Shown here: piece by piece, positions 43,353 to 51,269 of the stretch
Layout: each line of letters begins with the position of its first letter
How positions within the stretch are numbered: the stretch's first letter is position 1
Origin: Propionispira raffinosivorans DSM 20765
Lineage (GTDB): Bacteria > Bacillota > Negativicutes > Selenomonadales > Selenomonadaceae
Assembly (NCBI RefSeq): GCF_000381065.1
Contig: NZ_KB905839.1
Coordinates: forward strand, 285,423 to 349,422
Direction of reading: 5' to 3'
Length of the DNA stretch: 64,000 nucleotides
Notes under the pieces: generated by a model
The model's database searches: none
Told to the model about the DNA's origin: nothing
Seen by the model: only the letters and a program-made list of their open reading frames with translations
Made by a program: the position numbers and the translations under genes

Positions 43353-45635
43353 GTGAGATTATATATTGCCGAAAAACCGAGCATGGGAGCTGAGATTGCA
43401 AAGTGCCTTACTGGTCCAATTGCAAGGCATGACGGGTACCTTGTTACGAAAGACGGCGTGGTTACGTGGGGGTTCGGCCATATTTTACGACAGGCCGAAC
43501 CAGATGAATATGATGCGAAATATAAAATGTGGAAAACGGAAGATTTACCGATTATTCCGCAAAAATGGAAATTATTGATTGATAAATCATGTGAAAAACA
43601 GTTTTACATTATTAAAAACCTGATTGACAAAGCGGATGAAATCATTCATGCTGGAGATCCGGATCGTGAAGGGCAGCTTTTGATTGATGAAGTTTTGGAT
43701 TATGTAGAAAATAATAAGCCTGTTAAGCGCATTTTGCTGAATGCGCTTGATGAAAAAAGTATCAAAAAAGCGAATGCAACGCTGCGCGATAATCGTGATT
43801 TTTTCAATCTCAAACAATCCGCGTTGGCAAGAGCGAGAGCGGATTGGTTGATTGGTATGAATTTGTCACGCGCTTATACTTTAGCGGCACGACGGGCTGG
43901 ACATAAAGTGGTTTTGCCGATTGGAAGGGTGAAAACACCAACACTGGCTTTAGTAGTTCGACGGGAACGTGAACTAAAGGCATTTGTTCCTGTGGATTAT
44001 TTTACAATAAAAGCAGAGTTCTCCCATGAAAATGGAAACTTTTCAGCTGTGTGGAAACCGAATGATGAGCAGGCTGGACTTGATGCAGAAGGACGCTTAT
44101 TGGATGAGAAAGTCGCGCAAAAACTCGTGGAGGATTTTGCGCAGCCGGAAACAATTGGACAGGTTTCACTGTATCAAACAACCGAAAAAAAAGAAGCACA
44201 ACGTTTACCGTTCTCTCTTTCGTCACTGCAAGTGCTGGCAGGAAAACGCTTTGGTTATGAACCCCAGCTTGTCTTAGATACAGCGCAGAAACTTTATGAA
44301 AAAAAGATGACGACATATCCTCGTTCCGACTGTGATTATTTGCCGCAAAATCAGTTGAGTGATGCGAAAATTATTTTGGCTAATTTAGCTCAGATCGATG
44401 ATTCTGCTTTAGCGCAGTGGGCTAAAGGTACGGATCTGAAAATCAAGAGTCGTGCTTGGAATGATAAAAAAATATCAGCCCATCATGCGATTATACCAAC
44501 CCAAGTAAAGGTTAAATTGGCTTCTTTAAGTGAAACGGAACGAAATTTGTATTTTCTCATTGCACAAGTTTATATTGCACAGTTTTTTCCGTTGCATGTT
44601 TATGATCAGACAAGAGTTGAGGTTCTATATAAAAAAGAAATTTTTGCTGTCAGCGGGCGTGTCATCAAACAAGTGGGGTGGAAAACCTTGTATTCTTCGA
44701 TGGTAGAAGATGATGATAAAAGCGAGGATGCTGTTTCAGCCCTACCAGCTATGCAAAAAAAAGACGTGGTAGAATATATTGATGCTAAAATCGATAATCG
44801 AGCCACGAAACCACCAGTACGCTTTACAGCGGCGACTTTATTGGCTGGTATGAAGGAAATCCATAAATATGTGAAAGATCAAGAAGCAAAGAAAAAACTT
44901 AAAGATGTTTATGGTATTGGTACCGAGGCAACAAGAGCTACGATTATTGATGATTTAATCAAACGTGGTTTTTTAAACTCAGAGGGCAAAAAAAAATATT
45001 TGTTTCCCACGGCTGCTGCTTATCTTTTGGTTGATGCTTTACCAGATGAAATGACCTACCCCGATTCAACGGCAATTTGGGAGGACCATTTACATTCGAT
45101 GGCGGATGGTGATGGCGAATTAAATGACTTTTTAACGGCACAGATTGAGTTTACAAAATTGCTTTGCTTAAAGGCAAATGATATTCATTTGCCCATAAAA
45201 GGAGAGCATCCTTGTCCGCGTTGTAAAAAAGGAGTACTGATACAGCGTACGGGGAAAAATGGTTCTTTTTGGGGCTGTTCAAATTATCCAAGCTGCCATA
45301 TGAGCTGTGATGACGAAAATGGGAAACCAAAACTCGTTCGGCAGAGTTATAGTGTGAATTCGAATAATTCAACAGTTGGTTTGCCGTCTATGTTATCCGC
45401 GCAGGCGATGATTGCACAGATGAAGAATGAACCGGGAAAAAGAGGAAAATCAGCCAACGTGCTAGAACATATGGAAAAATCCGCACCAGTCAGCTCTGTG
45501 CATTGTCCTAGCTGTCAAACGGGAAATTTGCGGCGTATGAATGGGCGCAATGGATTTTTTTGGGGATGTAATCAGTATCCTCGCTGTACCGCTACTTTTG
45601 ATGATGAAAATGGGAAACCGAAGCTTAATACGTAA
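43353..45635 (+). CDS. topB: DNA topoisomerase III (type IA)
   Basis: A 760-residue type IA topoisomerase that decatenates DNA. TOPRIM motifs IAEKPSMG and AGDPDREGQLL lie near the N-terminus, and the active-site Tyr is in KKMTTYPRSDCDYLP. The C-terminus holds two zinc-ribbon-like C4 fingers (CPRCKKG...CSNYPSC and CPSCQTG...CNQYPRC), each followed by DDENGKPKL, an internal repeat of about 40 residues. The start is GTG with GAGGTG upstream. RecQ and TopB often act as a pair; both occur in this window. Confidence 0.95.
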   Translation: MRLYIAEKPSMGAEIAKCLTGPIARHDGYLVTKDGVVTWGFGHILRQAEPDEYDAKYKMWKTEDLPIIPQKWKLLIDKSCEKQFYIIKNLIDKADEIIHAGDPDREGQLLIDEVLDYVENNKPVKRILLNALDEKSIKKANATLRDNRDFFNLKQSALARARADWLIGMNLSRAYTLAARRAGHKVVLPIGRVKTPTLALVVRRERELKAFVPVDYFTIKAEFSHENGNFSAVWKPNDEQAGLDAEGRLLDEKVAQKLVEDFAQPETIGQVSLYQTTEKKEAQRLPFSLSSLQVLAGKRFGYEPQLVLDTAQKLYEKKMTTYPRSDCDYLPQNQLSDAKIILANLAQIDDSALAQWAKGTDLKIKSRAWNDKKISAHHAIIPTQVKVKLASLSETERNLYFLIAQVYIAQFFPLHVYDQTRVEVLYKKEIFAVSGRVIKQVGWKTLYSSMVEDDDKSEDAVSALPAMQKKDVVEYIDAKIDNRATKPPVRFTAATLLAGMKEIHKYVKDQEAKKKLKDVYGIGTEATRATIIDDLIKRGFLNSEGKKKYLFPTAAAYLLVDALPDEMTYPDSTAIWEDHLHSMADGDGELNDFLTAQIEFTKLLCLKANDIHLPIKGEHPCPRCKKGVLIQRTGKNGSFWGCSNYPSCHMSCDDENGKPKLVRQSYSVNSNNSTVGLPSMLSAQAMIAQMKNEPGKRGKSANVLEHMEKSAPVSSVHCPSCQTGNLRRMNGRNGFFWGCNQYPRCTATFDDENGKPKLNT

Positions 45636-45676
45636 CAGATAAAAGAAGATACTTATATATAAGGGGGATCATTCAT

Positions 45677-46837
45677 ATGAGTGAAAAATTTTTGGCGTTG
45701 GGATTACAACCTGATTTAGTTAAGGCATTAGATGAAATGAATTTTCTGCAGCCGACACCAATTCAAGAACAAACGATTCCAGCTGCATTAAAAGGTGATA
45801 ATATTGTGGGGCGCTCAGCTACAGGCACTGGTAAAACCTTAGCTTACTTATTACCAATTCTGCAAAAAATCGATCTGGAATCTTCCGCCGTGCAGGCGGT
45901 TATTTTGGCACCAACCTATGAACTTGCTATGCAAATTTCTCATCAGGTTCAGTTGGTGGTTCAGAAAGCGGAAATGAAGATTACATCTTTATCTTTGATT
46001 GGTGGTGCGAATGTTACCAGACAAATTGAAAAACTGAAAAAAAAGCCACAAATTGTTATTGGGTCAGCGGGACGTATTAATGAGCTGCAAAGAAAAGGAA
46101 AACTGAAAATGCAGCAAGTTAAGTTTTTGGTTTTGGATGAAGTGGATCGTTTGCTGGATGATCAAAATCAAGAGTCAATTGAGCAGGTTTTGAAATGTAT
46201 CGGAAAAGATTGCCAGCATTTTCTTTTTTCAGCAACGATTGCTGCTAAAACAATGAAACGGGCAAGTTTTGTTCTAAATCCAACGATCGTAAAATTAGGC
46301 GATGATTTGATTTTGCAGCCACAGATTGAAAATTTCTATTTTATTACAACATTTCGTGATAAAATAGAAGTATTACGTAAATTAACGAAACTTTTCCCAG
46401 TGAAGCGCGGTTTGGTTTTTGTTAATAAAATGTATGATCTTGGGAAAACTATGGAAAATCTAACATATAATGATATTAAAGTTGCTGCTCTTACGGGAGA
46501 TGCTGATAAATTATCTCGTAAAAAGGCAATTGACGATTTTACAAAGGGCAAAGTCACATTGCTGCTAGCAACAGATTTAGCGGCAAGAGGTCTGGATATA
46601 CCGGATATTGATTATGTTATTAATTTAGATATACCGGAAAATGAGGGGATTTATCTGCATCGGGCTGGTAGAACCGGTAGAGCAGGGGCCACTGGCATTG
46701 CAGTGTCACTTGTGGATTCGAAAGAAGTTACTCATTTTGTAGAAATTGGTAAAAAACTAAATTTACAATTTGTGCCAAAAAAAATGCTGAATGGAAAAAT
46801 TGTTGATTTTATGGTGAAACCAAAACATTGGAAATAA
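45677..46837 (+). CDS. DEAD-box RNA helicase (DEVD variant)
   Basis: A 386-residue RNA helicase without C-terminal extension. Motifs: Q motif FLQPTPIQEQTIP, Walker A SATGTGKT, motif Ib region, motif II LVLDEVDRLLD (DEVD where DEAD is usual), SAT in FLFSATI, motif IVa FVNKMYD, motif V LLLATDLAARGLDI and motif VI HRAGRTGRAG. The Ala to Val change in motif II is conservative and is unlikely to abolish ATPase activity. GGGGG lies upstream of the ATG. It is too short to carry an RNA-specificity domain. Confidence 0.93.
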   Translation: MSEKFLALGLQPDLVKALDEMNFLQPTPIQEQTIPAALKGDNIVGRSATGTGKTLAYLLPILQKIDLESSAVQAVILAPTYELAMQISHQVQLVVQKAEMKITSLSLIGGANVTRQIEKLKKKPQIVIGSAGRINELQRKGKLKMQQVKFLVLDEVDRLLDDQNQESIEQVLKCIGKDCQHFLFSATIAAKTMKRASFVLNPTIVKLGDDLILQPQIENFYFITTFRDKIEVLRKLTKLFPVKRGLVFVNKMYDLGKTMENLTYNDIKVAALTGDADKLSRKKAIDDFTKGKVTLLLATDLAARGLDIPDIDYVINLDIPENEGIYLHRAGRTGRAGATGIAVSLVDSKEVTHFVEIGKKLNLQFVPKKMLNGKIVDFMVKPKHWK

Positions 46838-46854
46838 AGTATGAGAGAATTTTT

Positions 46855-46906
46855 AGGAGGTGAACCTATTACTCCCTAGCTATTTTAGGGAGCGAATAGG
46901 ACGTGG
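46855..46906 (+). promoter_or_regulatory. Hairpin separating the ribosome site from the corC-type start codon
   Basis: AGGAGG (46855-46860) is followed by a two-part stem: CCTATT (46865-46870) with AATAGG (46895-46900), and CTCCCTA (46872-46878) with TAGGGAG (46886-46892). ACGTGG then leads to the TTG start at 46907. Unfolded, the ribosome site is about 46 nt from the start; folded, about 10 nt. Confidence 0.6.
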
Positions 46907-48238
46907 TTGGATTTTTTGACGGCTGTATTTAATTTGGCAATTGTTTTCTTTTTGGTGTTTTTGAACGGATTTTTTGTGGCAGCAGAGTTTGCTATTGTAA
47001 AGGTGCGTTCTTCCAAAATTGAAATGTTGATACAAGAAGGAAATACAAAGGCAAAATATGCAAAAGAACTGGTCGATCATTTAGATGCATCCCTTTCAGT
47101 GACGCAGCTTGGTATAACGCTGGCCTCACTTGGCCTTGGCTGGGTAGGTGAACCAGCAGTGGCAGTAATTATTAATCCACTGCTTGTATTTATCGGAATT
47201 CCGGCTGAAGTTGGGCACACAGTAGCGTTTGTGATAGCCTTTTCTTTTATTACAGCGTTACATATTGTTTTAGGAGAGTTAGCTCCAAAATCGTTGGCCA
47301 TTCAAAAAGTGGAGGCTGTTGTTTTAGGTGTGGCCTTACCAATGATTCTGTTTCATAAAGTGATGTACCCAATCGTTTGGATGTTGAATCATGTGGCAAA
47401 CTGGGTTCTGCGGAAAATCATTGGTATTGAAGTTTCGAATGCGGGTGATGCTGCCCATACTGAAGATGAAATACGTATATTAATGGAAGAAAGCCATAGG
47501 CAAGGTTATATTGATAAAACGGAACTTACTTTTGTGGATAATGTTTTTGATTTTTCGGAGCGTAATGTACGTGAAGTTATGATTCCGCGTACAGATATGA
47601 TTTGTCTTTATACAGAGGATTCTTTTGAAGAAAATGTAAAAATTGCCTTGGAAGAAAAGTTAACGCGTTATCCAATCTGCGAAGAAGATAAAGATAACAT
47701 TATTGGCTTTTTGCATATTAAAGACTTGCTTCGCGGACTTTATGTCGGCGAAAAACCAGAACTTCGTACATTAGTTAGACCAGCATCCGTGGTGCCGGAA
47801 TCCATGTCACTTAGTAATCTTTTAAAACTCATGCAAAAGACTCGTTCGCAGCTTGCTATTGTGGTTGATGAATATGGAGGAACTGCTGGACTTGTAACGA
47901 TTGAAGATATTGTTGAAGAAATTGTCGGTGAGATTCAAGATGAATTTGATGAAGATCGACCGATGATTGAACAGCGATCAAGTGATACGTATTCTGTTGA
48001 TGCACGGCTGCTTATTGAAGAGCTTAATGATGAGTTGAAAATGGATCTTGATCCAGACAATGTTGATACGATTGGCGGATGGCTTTATTCAAGAATAGAA
48101 ATACCACCTCAAGTGGGTCATAAAGTTATCTATCATGGTGATCAGTTTTTTGTTGAAGAGGTTGATCACATGCGAATTACGCGTGTTTTGATTAAATTGC
48201 ATTATATATTGGAACGAGACTCCGATGATATTGAATAA
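46907..48238 (+). CDS. CNNM/CorC-family membrane protein with CBS domains
   Basis: A 443-residue inner-membrane protein. An N-terminal DUF21 domain (about residues 1-190) begins FLVFLNGFFVAAEFAIVKVR and includes SLGLGWVGEPAVA and LGELAPKSLAIQK; two CBS domains (about 205-330) include VMIPRTDM and VVDEYGGTAGLVTIEDIVEE; a CorC_HlyC domain (about 350-435) ends the protein. Members are linked to magnesium or cobalt efflux and resistance. The start is TTG: no ATG lies near, and the alternatives fall inside the first helix. Translation probably depends on the hairpin between ribosome site and start codon. Confidence 0.9.
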   Translation: MDFLTAVFNLAIVFFLVFLNGFFVAAEFAIVKVRSSKIEMLIQEGNTKAKYAKELVDHLDASLSVTQLGITLASLGLGWVGEPAVAVIINPLLVFIGIPAEVGHTVAFVIAFSFITALHIVLGELAPKSLAIQKVEAVVLGVALPMILFHKVMYPIVWMLNHVANWVLRKIIGIEVSNAGDAAHTEDEIRILMEESHRQGYIDKTELTFVDNVFDFSERNVREVMIPRTDMICLYTEDSFEENVKIALEEKLTRYPICEEDKDNIIGFLHIKDLLRGLYVGEKPELRTLVRPASVVPESMSLSNLLKLMQKTRSQLAIVVDEYGGTAGLVTIEDIVEEIVGEIQDEFDEDRPMIEQRSSDTYSVDARLLIEELNDELKMDLDPDNVDTIGGWLYSRIEIPPQVGHKVIYHGDQFFVEEVDHMRITRVLIKLHYILERDSDDIE

Positions 48239-48252
48239 TAAATGATTTTTTT

Positions 48253-48299
48253 ACAGACAGCACAGTCCGCTTTTTAGCAGATTGTTGCTGTCTGTTTTT
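48253..48299 (+). terminator. Rho-independent terminator after the CorC-type gene
   Basis: ACAGACAGCA / TGCTGTCTGT, 10-bp stem, 23-nt loop, TTTTTG. Confidence 0.8.
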
Positions 48300-48880
48300 G
48301 CGTAGGTAATTTTCATTAAAAGCAAATAATTGGTGAAAGTTTACATGATAGGCGGATTTTTGTACAAAAGTAAAAAAAGTAGTACATGTTTTATTTTTAA
48401 TTATAATATGATAAATATTATTAATGATTATTGGGAAAATTATGCATCATATTTATATATAACACTGTACTTTCTAAGGTATCGTAGTGTATAATAAATA
48501 TAAATAGTGTAGTGCATAATCGAATGATCATTGATTTGATAGAGGTGGCATGTGTTTTTTCAAAAATGAAAACATTCTTTTATATTTCAGTATAAAAGAT
48601 AAAATTTATCATATCAATTCATATGATTTATGCAGCTTGCTGAGAGCGTGTTGATTTTTAATGGATATGTTAAGGGATATTTTAGTGATGATATCCTTCT
48701 ACTAATATGTGTATTTATTGGAATGAGATGGATTTATAGTGTAAACTGCATTTTATTGTGAATTGTGCTACCTATTTCAAGGTGTTAGGGCATATTAAAG
48801 TAATAAAATTTTTTGATTGTTGATAGAATTGTTGATTATTAAAGTGATTTTTTTATTGATGTCTGTCCTTATTAAGACTG
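48300..48880 (+). other. AT-rich 580-bp gap upstream of the hydrogenase operon
   Basis: No clear gene. One 34-codon frame (ATG 48550 to stop 48652-48654, MCFFKNENILLYFSIKDKIY...) has GAGGTGG just upstream, but its composition is unremarkable. The sequence holds short dyads (AATGATCATT at about 48525, TTTTGTACAAAAG near 48357) and several TATAAT-like boxes, none with a convincing -35. It probably carries the hydrogenase promoter and a long leader. Confidence 0.3.
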
Positions 48881-48892
48881 GGGGAGATTATT

Positions 48893-50149
48893 ATAAAATC
48901 TTATCAAGAACATGAATTAACTGAAATCATTCAAATTGATCCAAAAATTTGCAAGGGCTGCGACTCTTGTAAATCATTTTGTCCAGCCGATGCGATTGAT
49001 GGTAAATATGGTGCAATACATCATATTGATTCAACAAAATGTCTGCAGTGTGGTCAGTGTTTAGTGAATTGTCCGTTTGGGTCCATCAAAGATCAAGTGG
49101 ATGCAGTTGATGAAGTCATGAAAAAACTCGATGATCCTAATATTACTGTTGTCGCAACGATTGCACCAGCAGTACGTGTTGCCTTGGGTGAAGAATTCGG
49201 TATGGAACCGGGATCTTTGGTGACTGAAAAAATGTATGGGGCACTAAAAAAAGCAGGTTTTAAAATTATGGATGTAAATTTTGCTGCGGATAATACGATC
49301 ATGGAAGAAGGCATGGAGCTGGTTGAAAAAATCAAGCATTATGTACTGGGTTTTCCTACTACGCATCATCTGGGAGCACTACCACAGTTCACATCTTGTT
49401 GTTCAGCTTGGGTACGTTACATAGAATTAAATCATCCGGATCTTTTGGATCATTTATCAACAGCTAAATCACCGCAAGGGATGGCAGGTCCAGTGGTGAA
49501 AACATATGGTGCTACAGAAGTTTGGCATACCGAACCAGAAAAAATTTATGTGGTTGGAGTGTATCCTTGTACGGCCAAAAAATTAGAGGCTTCACGTCCC
49601 GAATTTCATTCGGCGGCAAAGTATTGGAAAGAACATGGTCATAGTGCTGATTATCCGGATACGGATGTTGTTTTAACGACACGCGATTTGGCACGTCTGC
49701 TCAAGAAAAAAGGCATTGATTTGCAAACGGTTGAACCAGCTACAGAAAAAGACAATCCTTTAGCGGAATATACTGGTGCAGGAACAATTTTTGGTGCAAC
49801 TGGCGGCGTTATGGAAGCTGCGCTTCGAACGGCTTATTTTGTGGTTACTGGTGAAGAGATGGCAGATCTTTCCTATAAACCAGTACGTGGTCTGGAGTTT
49901 GTGAAATATGCAGATGTTTTGATGAAAGTCAAAGGAACGGATAAAGAAATCACTCTCAAAGTCGCTGTGGTGCATGGTACTAAAAATGTTGAAGCACTTC
50001 TTCCTGATATTAAAGCAGGAACCTCACCTTATCATTTTATCGAAGTGATGAATTGTCCAGCGGGCTGTGTCAATGGCGGTGGTCAGCCCATCAATCCAAT
50101 GGGAACGTCATGGCTTGGTAAAACCAAAGCTATATTCCCTTGGTCTTAA
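48893..50149 (+). CDS. hydA: [FeFe] hydrogenase large subunit (start codon apparently AUA)
   Basis: A catalytic [FeFe] hydrogenase of about 418 residues. The N-terminus carries two [4Fe-4S] motifs (ICKGCDSCKSFCP and CLQCGQCLVNCP). The H-cluster domain follows with the signatures FTSCCSAWVRY, VYPCTAKKLE and MNCPAGCVNGGGQP. The frame is open from 48860 but has no ATG, GTG or TTG before both ferredoxin motifs. GGGGGAG (48880-48886) is six bases ahead of ATA 48893 (then KSYQEHEL), so ATA, or ATT 48890, is the probable start. GTG 49064 would delete both clusters and has no ribosome site. Operon with a Tat small subunit and cytochrome b. Confidence 0.9.
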   Translation: MKSYQEHELTEIIQIDPKICKGCDSCKSFCPADAIDGKYGAIHHIDSTKCLQCGQCLVNCPFGSIKDQVDAVDEVMKKLDDPNITVVATIAPAVRVALGEEFGMEPGSLVTEKMYGALKKAGFKIMDVNFAADNTIMEEGMELVEKIKHYVLGFPTTHHLGALPQFTSCCSAWVRYIELNHPDLLDHLSTAKSPQGMAGPVVKTYGATEVWHTEPEKIYVVGVYPCTAKKLEASRPEFHSAAKYWKEHGHSADYPDTDVVLTTRDLARLLKKKGIDLQTVEPATEKDNPLAEYTGAGTIFGATGGVMEAALRTAYFVVTGEEMADLSYKPVRGLEFVKYADVLMKVKGTDKEITLKVAVVHGTKNVEALLPDIKAGTSPYHFIEVMNCPAGCVNGGGQPINPMGTSWLGKTKAIFPWS

Positions 50150-50160
50150 TAGGAGGTTAA

Positions 50161-50478
50161 ATGAACATGGCAACTTATAATTATATTGAAAAAGCAATTC
50201 AAGTAACGCGGCGTGAGTTTGTCGCGTTGACAGGTGTGGCAGCTGCGATTCTTTGGTCTGGTGCTTATGCAATTACAGATGTGGTCGAAGATCGCAATAA
50301 ATATATTAAATTGCGTACAGCCGGTCTTTATAAAGATGATGAAGAAAGTGCGCTTCGTCAAAGTCATAAAAATAAAAGTTTAATGGATATGTATGCGAAG
50401 TTAGCAAATAAGCCATTGAGTCCAGTAGCAGAAGAGTTATTTCATACCAAATATGTTGATCGGACGAAATTAGGCTAA
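50161..50478 (+). CDS. hydB: [FeFe] hydrogenase small subunit with Tat signal
   Basis: A 105-residue protein. It begins with a twin-arginine signal (VTRREFVALTGVAAAILWSG) and continues with the iron-hydrogenase small-subunit segment (NKYIKLRTAGLYKDDE, AEELFHTKYVDR) that wraps around the large subunit in Desulfovibrio HydAB. Because HydA has no signal of its own, it is probably exported as a folded complex through Tat. AGGAGG lies 4 bases before ATG 50161 and 10 before ATG 50167; either may be used. Confidence 0.85.
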   Translation: MNMATYNYIEKAIQVTRREFVALTGVAAAILWSGAYAITDVVEDRNKYIKLRTAGLYKDDEESALRQSHKNKSLMDMYAKLANKPLSPVAEELFHTKYVDRTKLG

Positions 50479-50493
50479 AAGGAGGATATATAG

Positions 50494-51162
50494 ATGACAA
50501 AATATGATGACAATGCAGTCGTGTTAAAACATGAAGCAGGTACAAGGTTATTCCATTGGGGGCTAATCTTAGGCTTTTTGCCGACAGCGTTTACAGGCAT
50601 CGCAATATGGCTGAAGCCGTTTAGTGGAGATATGATGAATGTATTGATGATGGTTCATATTGCCGGTGCATGGGTTTTATCGTTAGCTTGCGTACTCTTT
50701 TTTATCTTTAGACATAAACGTGTTGTGGCTTTTTGGCGAGAAATATTCACTTGGACGAAGGATGATGTTGCGTGGATGAAAGTTTCCGGTGGTTATCCGC
50801 AAAAAATATTTTTGGGTAAAATTGTTCCGGTTCCACCTATGCGCAAAATGAATTCAGGACAAAAGATGATGGGTATTATGGTGTTTATTGGTACAATTCT
50901 TGTTGTTGTAACTGGCTGGATCTTATATGCAGCACTTCCGATGGTACCAAAAGAAATTGCTTTTTATGCGGATTTAATTCATTTAATTGTGGGCTTAGGA
51001 CTAACGGTTTGTGTTGTTTGTGGACATATTGTCCTTAGTATCTATAATTGGAAAGAGTGCGTTTGTATGTTTGGTGATGGAACCATGCGGGTAAATGATG
51101 CCAAACATCATAATGAATTATGGGTCAATGAAGATATTGAACCTGTAGAAACAACCAACTAA
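50494..51162 (+). CDS. Cytochrome b561-type membrane subunit of the hydrogenase
   Basis: A 222-residue membrane protein with four hydrophobic helices, of the cytochrome b family that anchors formate dehydrogenases and NiFe hydrogenases. Candidate haem ligands are His in HEAGTRLFHWG (helix 1), VHIAGAW (helix 2), and the two His of ADLIHLIVGLGLTVCVVCGH (helix 4). It should pass electrons between HydAB and menaquinone. It starts 16 bases after hydB behind AGGAGG, so the three genes form one operon. Confidence 0.85.
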   Translation: MTKYDDNAVVLKHEAGTRLFHWGLILGFLPTAFTGIAIWLKPFSGDMMNVLMMVHIAGAWVLSLACVLFFIFRHKRVVAFWREIFTWTKDDVAWMKVSGGYPQKIFLGKIVPVPPMRKMNSGQKMMGIMVFIGTILVVVTGWILYAALPMVPKEIAFYADLIHLIVGLGLTVCVVCGHIVLSIYNWKECVCMFGDGTMRVNDAKHHNELWVNEDIEPVETTN

Positions 51163-51174
51163 ATTCATAGATTG

Positions 51175-51216
51175 AACAGTTTGCTTGATAAATATTGAGC
51201 AGACTGTTTTTTTTGT
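51175..51216 (+). terminator. Rho-independent terminator of the hydrogenase operon
   Basis: AACAGTTTGCT / AGCAGACTGTT (one wobble), 11-bp stem with T-run. Confidence 0.85.
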
Positions 51217-51269
51217 GTGAAACAAGGTATAATTAAAGCTTAAAGATTGAAATTAGGGGTTAATATTTT

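Noticed and set aside
48635..48660. TPP-riboswitch-like CTGAGAG
   Set aside because: A single short block without the other THI-box elements, and the downstream gene is a hydrogenase.
49064..50149. hydA beginning at GTG 49064
   Set aside because: It removes both N-terminal [4Fe-4S] motifs, which are continuous in the same frame upstream, and has no ribosome site.
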